Part shown: positions 18,882 through 27,340 of the stretch, piece by piece | How positions within the stretch are numbered: position 1 is the first letter of the stretch | Layout: the number at the start of each line of letters is the position of its first letter | Source of the DNA: Bacillota bacterium | Lineage (GTDB): Bacteria; Bacillota; Clostridia; Peptostreptococcales; Anaerovoracaceae | Reading direction: 5' to 3' | NCBI GenBank assembly: GCA_029006195.1 | Contig: JAQXGH010000024.1 | Coordinates: forward strand, 20,636-84,635 | DNA: 64,000 nt | Notes under the pieces: generated by a model | Databases searched by the model: none | The model's input: only the letters and a program-made list of their open reading frames with translations | What the model was told of the DNA's origin: nothing | Translations under genes and position numbers: made by a program

Positions 18882-20915
18882 ATGCTTGGACAAAATGTAT
18901 TATCTGCAATTTCAGCAACATACCATAGTATCTATCTTGTTAATATAGAGAAGGATGCTTATATTGACCTGCGAACTGTTAACAGGATAGAAGACGATAT
19001 GGTAGGAAAAGATGGTGCGCAGGAGTATTTTAATACTATTATCAGGCTTTTCGCTGTTTCTAAATATTTTGATGCACTCCTGGATTTCTATTGTATAGAT
19101 ATGTGGGATGATCTTATTAACGACAGCAATTCCTATTCTATGGAATACGAAAGAAACGATATAGGGTGGGTAAGAACAAGCCTCATAGTTGCCAGCAGGG
19201 ATAATAAGGATAGAATTACACATGTTGTCGTTACTACCCAGGAAATCAATGAACAAAAGAAAACTGAGCAGACGCTTCAAAAGGCTCTGGAAGACACAAT
19301 CAAGGCCAACAGAGAACTTCTGTTTAACAGATCTGTAATGCATCAGCTTGGTGATGAATACTTTACTGTATTCTTCGCTGATTTAGATGATGATACCTTC
19401 AGAGTTGAGAAGATAGACAATATAGATCAGATCAGAAGTGCACTGGGAAACAGCTTTTACAGCACCAGTTTCAGCGAGGCTGTTAGGCTTTACATAAATC
19501 ATTACGTAGTTCCTGAAGAGCAGCAAAGAATCAGAGAAACCTTTGATTTTGATAATCTGCGAAGAGAGCTTGAATTAAAAAAGAGCATTACTTTGAGATA
19601 TAACTGCATTCTGGCATCAGGGGAGATCGTATGTATCGAAACTCATATAGTTAAGGTTAACGATGGAGTTTCAGATGGCGGTATAATACTGGGAATTAGA
19701 AATGTTGAAGAAGAGGTCAGGGCGCAGAGACAGCAGAAAAAGGCTCTCACAGATGCACTTGATAAAGCTAATAAAGCCAGCCTTGCTAAAACAGAATTCT
19801 TAAATAATATGGCACATGACATAAGAACACCCATGAATGCAATAATCGGATTTACTGATTTAGCCAAGGAAAGTGTCGGGGACATAGAGCTTGTAAGTGA
19901 TTATCTTAACAAGATTTCGGTTTCAAGCAATCACCTGTTGTCGTTAATAAATGATGTTCTTGAAATGGGAAGAATAGAAAGCGGCAATATCAGCATAACT
20001 CCTGAGGAAATGAACCTTAAATCTTTAGTTGATGAAATAGGAATGATCCTCAATGTAAATGCCGAGAAAAAGAACATAGATTTATCGATAAACACTGAAA
20101 ACATAAATAACGAGAACGTTTATGCTGACAAACTTAGACTTAGCCAGATGCTTATTAATATTGTCAGCAATTCCATCAAATTTACAGAGGAGAACGGTCA
20201 AATTACAGTGGACGTTTCCCAGGATGGCGATAAATATACATTTAAGGTAAGTGATACAGGTATCGGAATTAAACCTGAGTTCATAGATCATATTTTTGAG
20301 CCTTTCTCACGTGAAAGTTCATCAACAATTAGCCAAATCCAGGGCACTGGACTGGGTATGGCTATAACTAAGAGTCTTGTCGATATGATGGAAGGCTCCA
20401 TTATGGCGCAGAGCCAGGTTGGCCAAGGCACAACATTTACAGTTGAGATACCTCTTAAGGCTTCTGATGCAAAGGCTATAGACTTTGCAGAAAAAGAGGA
20501 GGAAACAGGGGTTTCATTAGAAGGCAGACGAGTTCTTCTGGTAGAAGATAATGATCTCAATAGAGAAATTGCTGAGGTTATTTTAACCAAGGCGGGAATG
20601 AGCGTTGTGTCAGCCTGCGATGGAACCGAGGCTGTATCGATTATGGCAGCTTCTAAGCCATTTGACTTTGACATGATTCTTATGGATATACAGATGCCAA
20701 AGATGAATGGATATGAGGCAACTTCAGTAATTCGTGATATGGAGGATCCAGGTATTTCACAGATCCCTATCATTGCTGTTACTGCTAATGTTTTTGAATA
20801 CGATAGAGAAAATGCATTCGCAGCCAAAATGGATGCGCATATTCCTAAACCAATAGATATCAAACTTCTTACCGAGACATTAAAAGAAATACTAAAAATA
20901 AAAGGATTAAGTTAA
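18882..20915 (+). CDS. Soluble hybrid histidine kinase/response regulator
   Basis: Signal-transduction protein of 677 residues without membrane segments. The N-terminal third has two PAS-like sensor regions (about 1-130 and 150-285), the first ending VVVTTQEINEQKK, the second ending GIILGIRNVEEEV, joined by short coiled coils. The dimerisation H-box NMAHDIRTPMNAIIGF carries His312. HATPase motifs follow (NSIKFTEENG, DTGIGI, GTGLGMAI). The C-terminal receiver has VEDNDLNRE, phosphoacceptor Asp602 in LMDIQMPKMNG, and a late Lys in HIPKPI. No HPt domain or separate output protein is nearby. The YdcZ-family transporter gene starts 4 bp after its stop, so the two are cotranscribed. Confidence 0.92.
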   Translation: MLGQNVLSAISATYHSIYLVNIEKDAYIDLRTVNRIEDDMVGKDGAQEYFNTIIRLFAVSKYFDALLDFYCIDMWDDLINDSNSYSMEYERNDIGWVRTSLIVASRDNKDRITHVVVTTQEINEQKKTEQTLQKALEDTIKANRELLFNRSVMHQLGDEYFTVFFADLDDDTFRVEKIDNIDQIRSALGNSFYSTSFSEAVRLYINHYVVPEEQQRIRETFDFDNLRRELELKKSITLRYNCILASGEIVCIETHIVKVNDGVSDGGIILGIRNVEEEVRAQRQQKKALTDALDKANKASLAKTEFLNNMAHDIRTPMNAIIGFTDLAKESVGDIELVSDYLNKISVSSNHLLSLINDVLEMGRIESGNISITPEEMNLKSLVDEIGMILNVNAEKKNIDLSINTENINNENVYADKLRLSQMLINIVSNSIKFTEENGQITVDVSQDGDKYTFKVSDTGIGIKPEFIDHIFEPFSRESSSTISQIQGTGLGMAITKSLVDMMEGSIMAQSQVGQGTTFTVEIPLKASDAKAIDFAEKEEETGVSLEGRRVLLVEDNDLNREIAEVILTKAGMSVVSACDGTEAVSIMAASKPFDFDMILMDIQMPKMNGYEATSVIRDMEDPGISQIPIIAVTANVFEYDRENAFAAKMDAHIPKPIDIKLLTETLKEILKIKGLS

Positions 20916-20918
20916 ACA

Positions 20919-21842
20919 ATGGTTGCATTATCTATATTACTTGCTATTACCGGCGGGGTTTTGATGTCAATTCAGAGCCCTACCAATACTGAATTATCTA
21001 AATATGTAGGAAACTGCCAGGCGGCGTGTATGTCATTTGGCGGAGGGTTACTAATTCTGCTCATTGCTTCAATAATTGATGGTGGCGGAAGCATTGAGAT
21101 GTTAACTCGCGCACAGCCCTGGATGCTATGCGGAGGCTTCTATGGTGCTGCACTTGTACTAGTTGTTACTTTCGCAGCGCCAGCTTTGGGGATTGCTTTG
21201 ACGCTTACCCTTATGATGCTGGGGCAGCTTGTTATGGGAACTATAGTTGACTGGCTGGGATTATTCCATACTGCTGTGATTACTATTACACCTCTCAGAA
21301 TTGCGGGCTGTCTTATTACAACTGTTGGGATCATACTTGTTTATGTGGGAAAGAAGCAGCAGGGCGGATCTAAAAGCTCACAAAAGAGTGCAGCTGTTTT
21401 GCTTTCGATAATATCATTTGGTGCAGGCTGTCTGGGGTCGATTCAGACTCCGTCCAATGCAGCGCTGGCAGATCTTGTAGGTACAATTGAATCAAGCTGT
21501 ATGAACTTTGTTGTTGGTACAGTAGCACTGCTTATCGTTACTCTGGTAATTAATAAAGGCAAGTTAAATAAGATTACAGGCGTAGGCGTAAAACCGTGGA
21601 TGCTGCTTGGAGGTCTTTATGGTTCATGTGCAGTATTCTTTAATATTGTTATAGTTCCTTATATAGGTGTTGTGCTTATCACGGTGGGCACTATGCTGGG
21701 ACAGCTTGTGGGCGCTTTAGTCATAGATAGTAAGGGTCTTCTGCGTTCACCAAAAATCAAGCTTAATTTATGGAGAATAATCGGTGTAATCATTATCGGA
21801 GTTGGTGTAACTCTGGTTTCAATAGCTAAAATGAATGTCTAG
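20919..21842 (+). CDS. YdcZ/DUF606-family drug/metabolite-superfamily transporter, duplicated
   Basis: Ten-segment membrane protein made of two DUF606 halves (about 1-148 and 158-307). The halves repeat the same landmarks: SIQSPTNTELSKYVG against SIQTPSNAALADLVG, PWMLCGGFYGAALV against PWMLLGGLYGSCAV, and LTLMMLGQLVMGTIVDW against ITVGTMLGQLVGALVID. Substrates of this family are largely unknown. The ATG is 4 bp after the hybrid kinase stop, so translation is probably coupled. Confidence 0.88.
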   Translation: MVALSILLAITGGVLMSIQSPTNTELSKYVGNCQAACMSFGGGLLILLIASIIDGGGSIEMLTRAQPWMLCGGFYGAALVLVVTFAAPALGIALTLTLMMLGQLVMGTIVDWLGLFHTAVITITPLRIAGCLITTVGIILVYVGKKQQGGSKSSQKSAAVLLSIISFGAGCLGSIQTPSNAALADLVGTIESSCMNFVVGTVALLIVTLVINKGKLNKITGVGVKPWMLLGGLYGSCAVFFNIVIVPYIGVVLITVGTMLGQLVGALVIDSKGLLRSPKIKLNLWRIIGVIIIGVGVTLVSIAKMNV

Positions 21843-21871
21843 AAATATAATTTATATTAAGGAGGTAGGAA

Positions 21872-22654
21872 GTGGGAACTATTAATGGACCATATATGAG
21901 TGAAGAACAGATTAGAGAGTATCTGGATAGAATAGAAATTGAATACCCGGAGCAATTGACACCGGAATACTTAACAAGGCTTCAGTATGCTCACATAACG
22001 CATATTCCGTTTGAGAATCTCGATGTTATGAACGGTATAGAGCTTTCAATAGAAAGGGAGCATCTCTTTAATAAAGTAATAAGAGAAAAACGCGGCGGTA
22101 TTTGCTCTGAGCTCAATACGCTTTATAACTGGCTTCTTGAATCACTGGGATTTGATGTAACCAGTTATATTTCTAGAATTATTGCAAAGACTGCACCACT
22201 GCAGCCATATAGCCACAGGGTTATAGCAGTTAAATTCGGAGATAAGAAATATCTGACCGACGTCGGTTTTAATTTTGATCATCACAGAGTACCGCTTCTG
22301 ATCGAAGAAGGACTTGTTCAAGGGGACGGAGCATGTAACTACAGATTAGAACGCGATGAAATTCTGGGATGGATAATGTACCAGGAAACTTCAAACGGCT
22401 GGAGAAAGAAACTGGCGTTTCAGGAATCACCGCAAATCGATATGGACTTCATAGGCCCAACTTTTTATGCGCAGTATCATCGTAATGCTAAGATTAACAA
22501 ATCATTTAAAGTTTCGATTCATCGAGACGGCGAATTTATAGCTGTTAGAGAGGGATCTTATCTTAAAGAGGTACACGGCATAGTAAATGTAATTGAGAAG
22601 ATAGAGTCAAGAGAGCGTGAACTCATGCTCATTAAGGATATATTTGGACTCTAA
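21872..22654 (+). CDS. nat: Arylamine N-acetyltransferase
   Basis: Transfers acetyl from acetyl-CoA to arylamines or hydrazines. The catalytic triad is visible: Cys78 in RGGICSELN, His115 in YSHRVIAV and Asp130 in YLTDVGFN; the spacing (37 and 15) closely matches the canonical Cys-His-Asp triad. The first half has the NAT signature YAHITHIPFENLDV. Length (260) is typical. It starts with GTG behind a strong AAGGAGGT site. It is 18 bp before the thioesterase gene and probably cotranscribed with it. The physiological amine substrate cannot be read from sequence. Confidence 0.93.
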   Translation: MGTINGPYMSEEQIREYLDRIEIEYPEQLTPEYLTRLQYAHITHIPFENLDVMNGIELSIEREHLFNKVIREKRGGICSELNTLYNWLLESLGFDVTSYISRIIAKTAPLQPYSHRVIAVKFGDKKYLTDVGFNFDHHRVPLLIEEGLVQGDGACNYRLERDEILGWIMYQETSNGWRKKLAFQESPQIDMDFIGPTFYAQYHRNAKINKSFKVSIHRDGEFIAVREGSYLKEVHGIVNVIEKIESRERELMLIKDIFGL

Positions 22655-22672
22655 TGATAGGGAGATAGTTTA

Positions 22673-23134
22673 ATGGATAGTATTGAAAAAAAGAATTTAG
22701 AATTAGAAGAAAGAATAAGCGAATTTTTACATATTAATGCGGACGATGAGAAAAGACATAATGCGCTTCTTAATCTTAAACTTGTAAAATGTGATTTTGC
22801 TAACAGTAAAATCATATTCAGGTTTGATGTAGGAGGAGAATGGTGCCTTAATCCTTATGGCGGAATTCATGGAGGCGTAAGCTGCAGCATATTTGATACA
22901 TCAATGGGAATAGGTGCAGTAGCGATCGCCGGTGAATACGTTACAACAACAGATTTGTCTGTAAACTTCCTTAAGCCAATGCTGGGAAGACATTATGACG
23001 TTGTATGTGAGTATACACACGTAGGAAACAAGATTATAAGATGTAATGCTAAACTCATAAATATTGACACCGGTGAACTCTCAACTATGGCAATGGCCGG
23101 TTTCATGAAAGTTAAAAGAACTGTTGTAAGATAA
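22673..23134 (+). CDS. PaaI-family hotdog-fold thioesterase
   Basis: Acyl-CoA thioesterase-like protein of 153 residues. NPYGGIHGGVSCSIFDTSMG is the PaaI/YdiI helix, with His and Asp in the usual catalytic neighbourhood, and TTDLSVNFLKPMLG is the following strand pair. A GGGAGA site precedes the ATG. It follows the N-acetyltransferase by 18 bp. Substrate unknown; the pairing with an acetyl-CoA-using enzyme is suggestive only. Confidence 0.85.
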   Translation: MDSIEKKNLELEERISEFLHINADDEKRHNALLNLKLVKCDFANSKIIFRFDVGGEWCLNPYGGIHGGVSCSIFDTSMGIGAVAIAGEYVTTTDLSVNFLKPMLGRHYDVVCEYTHVGNKIIRCNAKLINIDTGELSTMAMAGFMKVKRTVVR

Positions 23135-23168
23135 ATGTGAGAATGTTAATAAATTTCTGAAAACTCTA

Positions 23169-23200
23169 TTGACAATGCTCCCACTTAGGTGTACTATAAT
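23169..23200 (+). promoter_or_regulatory. Promoter with 20-bp spacer, MerR-type geometry
   Basis: TTGACA (23169-23174) and TATAAT (23195-23200) are both perfect but 20 bp apart. The spacer contains CCCACTTAGGTG, an imperfect dyad. Such long spacers with a central dyad are the hallmark of MerR-family activated promoters. A TACTAT with a 17-bp spacer is a weaker alternative. Confidence 0.6.
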
Positions 23201-23206
23201 GTCAAC

Positions 23207-23388
23207 CAGAAGAGATTCCTACATAGTCTCAACTGGATGATATAGATGGTTCGCAAAGCCAGACATAATAAATGCCTTGAAGTTAATGTTTAAGATTTAT
23301 TAAAAGAGGTGATAGAAGTGAGGGTGTTAATGATCGACAGATAAGAGGCTACGGTTTGATGGATTTCAAGTCGTAGCCTTTTTTTTAT
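23207..23388 (+). ncRNA. Short terminated leader or small RNA with an 8-codon peptide
   Basis: A transcript from the 20-bp-spacer promoter would run about 180 bases and end at a terminator: AGGCTACG pairs with CGTAGCCT (23346-23353 with 23372-23379), followed by ten T residues. Just before it lies a tiny reading frame, GTG at 23318 to TAA at 23342-23344, reading MRVLMIDR, with GAGGTGAT seven bases upstream. The stop codon abuts the terminator stem by one base, so a ribosome halted at the end of the peptide would cover the 5' arm and block termination. That fits an attenuator for the MFS exporter downstream, or an independent small RNA. I could not match it to a known riboswitch. Confidence 0.6.
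23318..23344 (+). CDS. Candidate 8-residue leader peptide
   Basis: Reads MRVLMIDR from a GTG start with a good ribosome site (GAGGTGAT). It ends directly before the terminator stem. Coding is unproved; the argument is its position and ribosome site. Confidence 0.45.
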   Translation: MRVLMIDR

Positions 23389-23394
23389 TTTTTG

Positions 23395-23403
23395 TGCTAT
23401 AAT
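23395..23403 (+). promoter_or_regulatory. Extended -10 promoter giving a leaderless MFS mRNA
   Basis: TGCTATAAT is an extended -10 element with no good -35. The start site would be near 23410, two to three bases before the ATG at 23413, which has no ribosome site. Confidence 0.45.
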
Positions 23404-23412
23404 GATTTCGTT

Positions 23413-24573
23413 ATGAGAGAAAAAGAATCAAATGGTTATGTCAAGTACATAATGTCGTTCGGGCACTTTTGCGTGGACTTTACACAGGGGACTCTTTCAG
23501 CAGTACTCCCTTTTTTGATTGCTTCATATAGCTACAGCTATGCTACTGCAGCTACTCTTGTTATGGTTTCAAATCTTATAGGTTCTGTAATCCAACCTAT
23601 CTTTGGCCATCTGGCTGATAAGATAGACAGACCTCATTTGATGACTTTGGGAGTAGTTATGGCAGGAGGGGGCATGTGTGTAGTTGGATTTATTCCTAGC
23701 TATGCAGGGCTTTGCATTGCTGTCGTTATATCAGGCATTGGAGTTGCCATGTTCCATCCTCAGGGCGCTAGAATGGTAAACAAGGTGGCAACAGAAGAAA
23801 ACATGGGCATGAGCATGGGTATCTTCTCATTCGGTGGAAATGCCGGATTTACAGTTGGCCCCGCACTTGCAACATTCGCCATGTATATAGCAGGCCTTAA
23901 GGGAACATTATTGTTTTTCGTACCTGCTTTAATTTTCGCATGTATAATGACTGTATTTTACAGGAACTACGAAAGCCAGGATTCATTTGTTAAAGAATCT
24001 GATGAAGCACTTATCACTAAGGAGAAGGATAGGTGGGGCGCTTTCGCAGGTCTTGGCGGATTTATTGTATGCAGATCTATTATTTTCAGCTGTATAAGTA
24101 CATTTCTTATTCTTTATCTGATGGAAGAGTATGGCTTAAGCGAACAGGTGGGAAGCCTTCTCTTAAGCCTTTATTATGGTCTGTCAGCACTGGCATCGCT
24201 TCTGGGCGGTAAGCTTGCTGATATGACTAGTTTTAAGAAGACAATGATCATTTCTTCGATATTGCTTTTAATAGCAGCCATATTATTAGCAATATCAGGA
24301 AGTGTTGTTATAGTTATAATTGCGCTTATACCGTTAGGACTTGGTATAAGCCTATGTTACAGCTCCATGGTTGCAATGGGACAGAATTACCTGCCAAATC
24401 ATGTTGGTCTGGCATCTGGAGTTACACTTGGTCTTTCTGTCAGCATTGGCGGCATAGTGGTACCATTTTTAGGCAAGATCGGTGATTTATATAACCTTTC
24501 TTATATTTTCTATATAGTTGCAGGGCTTTCGGTATTACCGCTTGTAATATCATGCCTTCTGCCTAAGAAATAA
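23413..24573 (+). CDS. MFS exporter, fosmidomycin-resistance (Fsr) family
   Basis: Twelve-segment major facilitator of 386 residues. GHFCVDFTQGTLSAVLPF and GVAMFHPQGARMVNKVA are close to the Fsr-type pattern (AMFHPExAR), and GHLADKID is the loop-2 motif. Family members export fosmidomycin-like phosphonates or other drugs; the natural substrate is unknown. The ATG at 23413 is chosen by alignment of the first segment; no Shine-Dalgarno precedes it. A TTG further up (23392) would add seven residues read through the -10 box and is unlikely. It follows the terminated leader described at 23207-23388. Confidence 0.87.
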   Translation: MREKESNGYVKYIMSFGHFCVDFTQGTLSAVLPFLIASYSYSYATAATLVMVSNLIGSVIQPIFGHLADKIDRPHLMTLGVVMAGGGMCVVGFIPSYAGLCIAVVISGIGVAMFHPQGARMVNKVATEENMGMSMGIFSFGGNAGFTVGPALATFAMYIAGLKGTLLFFVPALIFACIMTVFYRNYESQDSFVKESDEALITKEKDRWGAFAGLGGFIVCRSIIFSCISTFLILYLMEEYGLSEQVGSLLLSLYYGLSALASLLGGKLADMTSFKKTMIISSILLLIAAILLAISGSVVIVIIALIPLGLGISLCYSSMVAMGQNYLPNHVGLASGVTLGLSVSIGGIVVPFLGKIGDLYNLSYIFYIVAGLSVLPLVISCLLPKK

Positions 24574-24629
24574 ATATGGAGATTATGAAAAAGGCAAAAA
24601 AACTATTTTTATAAATTCAATTTGTCATG

Positions 24630-24658
24630 TTGACATGAGGCAAATACGTAAGTAGTAT
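24630..24658 (+). promoter_or_regulatory. Promoter of gadB
   Basis: TTGACA (24630-24635), 17-bp spacer, TAGTAT (24653-24658). The leader to the gadB ATG is about 45 bases and ends with CGGAGGTAAGAG. Confidence 0.65.
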
Positions 24659-24709
24659 TAGAAAAGAATTGTATACAAAGAGGTTCATGTTTCGGAGGTA
24701 AGAGATAAA

Positions 24710-26119
24710 ATGTATTACGGTGATAAGACCAAAGAGAAGTTACAGAATATGGCTTTCGGATATGATTCAAGGGAAAGAGGAACCATATTACCTAAGACAA
24801 AGATTAATTCAGAATCAATTAATGCTCAGGCTGCTAAGGCTCTCATTAAGAATGAACTGCTTGATGAAGGCACATCAAGACTTAACCTGGCTACATTCTG
24901 CCAGACTTATATGGAACCAGAAGCGCTGGAACTCATGAGCGAAACTATGGATAAGAACGCTATAGATAAGTCAGAGTATCCTCAGACTGCTGAACTGGAA
25001 ATGAGATGCGTTAACATTCTTGCTGATTTATGGCATTCACCTAAGGATATGAATTTCATCGGTACTTCAACTGTAGGAAGCAGTGAAGCGTGTATGCTTG
25101 CTGGTATGGCAATGAAGTTCAGATGGAGAAATAAGAGAAAAGCACAGGGTATCGAGGACAACAGCAAGCCTAACCTCGTTATGAGTGAAGCTTACCAGAT
25201 CTGCTGGGAAAAATTCTGTGTTTACTGGGACGTTGAACTTAGAACAGTTCCTGTTGATAAACAGCACCTTTGCCTTAACGTAGATAAGGTAATGGATTAC
25301 GTTGATGATAATACTATCGGTATAGTAGGCATTCTGGGTACAACATATACAGGAGACTATGAAGATATCGCAGCTCTTGATGACATCATTGAAAAGTACA
25401 ATAGAAATCATCCGAATCAAGAACTGGTTATACATGTAGATGCTGCCAGCGGCGGTATCTATACACCATTTGTTGACCCTTACTATGTATGGGACTTTAA
25501 GCTTAAGAATGTAGTTTCAATTTCAGCATCAGGACATAAGTATGGCCTTACATTCCCTGGTGTTGGCTGGATTGTTTGGAAGGACAGAAAATATCTGCCA
25601 GAAGAACTTATCTTCGAAGTTGAGTATCTGGGAAGCTCAGTACCTACTATGGCTATTAACTTCTCCAGATCAGCAAGCCAGATCGTAGCACAGTACTATA
25701 ACTTCTTAAGATTCGGTAAGGAAGGTTACAGCCTTATCCACTCAAGAACTCAGGAAGTAGCACTTATGATCGGTGATGCGATTAGATCAACTGGATTCTT
25801 TAAGATGTACAATTCAGCAAAGGGCCTGCCAATTATTTGCTATAAGCTTAAGGATGATGCTGTATATGAAGATGGAACTCCTGTTGTATGGAACCTTCAT
25901 GACCTTTCAGCTAGACTTCTCATGTATGGTTGGCAGATTCCAACATATGCACTTCCAGGTGCACTGAGTGACGAAGTGGTACACAGAATCGTATGTCGTG
26001 CCGACCTCACATATAACCTGGGTGAAAACTTCGTTAGAGACCTTAAGAAATGTATCAGTGAATTAAAAACTGCCAGAATTCTCTGTGACGAAGAACTCCT
26101 GGCAGGTCATAAGAAATAG
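24710..26119 (+). CDS. gadB: Glutamate decarboxylase
   Basis: PLP enzyme that converts glutamate to GABA and CO2, consuming a proton. Full length at 469 residues. The N-terminal part has LNLATFCQTYMEPEA; GTSTVGSSEACMLAG binds substrate and phosphate; VHVDAASGGIYTPF lies in the core (read here as IHVDAASGG); SASGHKYGLTFPGVGWI carries the PLP lysine, Lys277. The C-terminal RIVCRADLTYNLGENFVRDL is also typical. No glutamate/GABA antiporter gene is adjacent, unlike many acid-resistance loci. It converges on the BaiN-like gene with only 6 bp between them. Confidence 0.97.
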   Translation: MYYGDKTKEKLQNMAFGYDSRERGTILPKTKINSESINAQAAKALIKNELLDEGTSRLNLATFCQTYMEPEALELMSETMDKNAIDKSEYPQTAELEMRCVNILADLWHSPKDMNFIGTSTVGSSEACMLAGMAMKFRWRNKRKAQGIEDNSKPNLVMSEAYQICWEKFCVYWDVELRTVPVDKQHLCLNVDKVMDYVDDNTIGIVGILGTTYTGDYEDIAALDDIIEKYNRNHPNQELVIHVDAASGGIYTPFVDPYYVWDFKLKNVVSISASGHKYGLTFPGVGWIVWKDRKYLPEELIFEVEYLGSSVPTMAINFSRSASQIVAQYYNFLRFGKEGYSLIHSRTQEVALMIGDAIRSTGFFKMYNSAKGLPIICYKLKDDAVYEDGTPVVWNLHDLSARLLMYGWQIPTYALPGALSDEVVHRIVCRADLTYNLGENFVRDLKKCISELKTARILCDEELLAGHKK

Positions 26120-26125
26120 AATAGA

Positions 26126-27328
26126 TTATTCGCAGATGTTTTCAGCTGCAGCCCATGCGGATGAGAACGCGAACTGCAGGTTATATCCACCTGTAGCACC
26201 ATCGATATCACATGCCTCGCCGATGACGTATAGTCCGGCGAGGTTTTTATGTTTAAATGATTTCAAATCAAGTTGAGAGAGGACAACGCCTCCATTTGTT
26301 GCCATTGCATTCGCAAAACCTCCAGTAGACTTTATGACAAAGCTTTCCCCAGTCAGCGCTTTTGCTATGCTTTTGATGGATGGGCCGTAATTTTCAGTTA
26401 TGATTTTACAAAATCTCCTTGGCAAATCGAAGTTTGCAATAAGCACATTATGTAAATCAGCAGAAGAGTCCTTTGTTACCTCTTTTAGCCTTGAAAATAT
26501 TTCTTCGTAGGTCTTAGGATAGAGATAATTTACCTCTAAAATATCATCAGTATCAGCGTATTTGGATATGTTAAGAACAGCTGGGCCTGAAATATCGCTA
26601 TGTGTGAAGAGAAGGTCATCGATATTTTCGGCCTTCATCTTTCCGCCTTTCTTTGGATCCGGAAGTATCCTGACTTTGACATTTCTGAATGATATTCCGG
26701 AGAGCTCGGTATATCCGTAGTCTCTAACTCTGATTGCTGCCAGAGCAGGTTTTAACGGTGTAATATCTATATCTGAGACGTTTTTAAGGACATCAAAAAA
26801 CTGCCCATCCGAACCGGTAGTTGGATAGGAGCAGCCACCAGTGGCGACGATTATAGACTTTGCTATATAAGTCTGGTCTGGCGTTTTGACTTCCCATGAG
26901 TCATCTGTTTTGTTGACTTCTATTACCGGTGATGAGTATTTGATTTCAAAACCGTTTTGGTTTATTTTCTTGAGCAGAAGGTCCAGAATATCTTTGGCCT
27001 TCATTGAGCGAGGGAAAATTTTACCGTCTTCTCGGCAGATGGTAGGGACACCGCCGTCATTTAGGAAATCAATTAATACGTCGTTACTGTATTTATAAAG
27101 AGCGCTCCTGATTTTCTTGCCAGGTGCACCGTAGCTGTTAACGAAGTCCTTGATAGAACCGCTGTGCGTAATGTTGCACTGTCCGCTGCCGCTCATGAGC
27201 AGCTTGGTTCCCGGGTGCTTTGTTTTTTCTAGTATGAGGCCTCTTAAATTCCTGTTTTTAAAAGCTGGACTGGCCCCAAAAAAGAGGCCAGACGCTCCAC
27301 ATCCTATAACTAAAAAATCGTAAATCAA
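26126..27328 (-). CDS. BaiN/HI0933-family FAD flavoprotein
   Basis: A 400-residue NAD(P)/FAD-dependent oxidoreductase of the HI0933 (BaiN-like) family. The N-terminal dinucleotide site reads VIGCGASGLFFGA; GTKLLMSGSGQCNITH is the family hallmark; IVATGGCSYPTTGSDGQ is the second FAD region; and GLYVIGEACDIDGATGGYNLQFAFSS closes the FAD site. BaiN itself acts on bile-acid intermediates in some clostridia, but most family members have no known substrate, so I do not assign one. Last gene of a three-gene reverse operon behind the alpha/beta hydrolase (12-bp gap). Confidence 0.88.
   Translation of the reverse strand: MIYDFLVIGCGASGLFFGASPAFKNRNLRGLILEKTKHPGTKLLMSGSGQCNITHSGSIKDFVNSYGAPGKKIRSALYKYSNDVLIDFLNDGGVPTICREDGKIFPRSMKAKDILDLLLKKINQNGFEIKYSSPVIEVNKTDDSWEVKTPDQTYIAKSIIVATGGCSYPTTGSDGQFFDVLKNVSDIDITPLKPALAAIRVRDYGYTELSGISFRNVKVRILPDPKKGGKMKAENIDDLLFTHSDISGPAVLNISKYADTDDILEVNYLYPKTYEEIFSRLKEVTKDSSADLHNVLIANFDLPRRFCKIITENYGPSIKSIAKALTGESFVIKSTGGFANAMATNGGVVLSQLDLKSFKHKNLAGLYVIGEACDIDGATGGYNLQFAFSSAWAAAENICE
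26215..26248 (+). terminator. gadB terminator, antisense inside the BaiN-like gene
   Basis: An 8-bp stem CCTCGCCG / CGGCGAGG (26215-26222 with 26236-26243) is followed by TTTTT on the plus strand. It lies about 95 bases past the gadB stop, within the opposite-strand coding region. Confidence 0.7.
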
Positions 27329-27340
27329 TTCAAAATCCTT

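Noticed and set aside
23240..23275. GCAAAGCC after GGTTC, reminiscent of the class I cyclic-di-GMP riboswitch core
   Set aside because: The matching CAAACC part and the P1/P2 stems are missing. The same 8-mer also occurs near 28851 and 29441, so it is likely chance.
26126..27328. Assigning bile-acid metabolism to the BaiN-like protein
   Set aside because: No other bai gene is present, and most family members have no such role.
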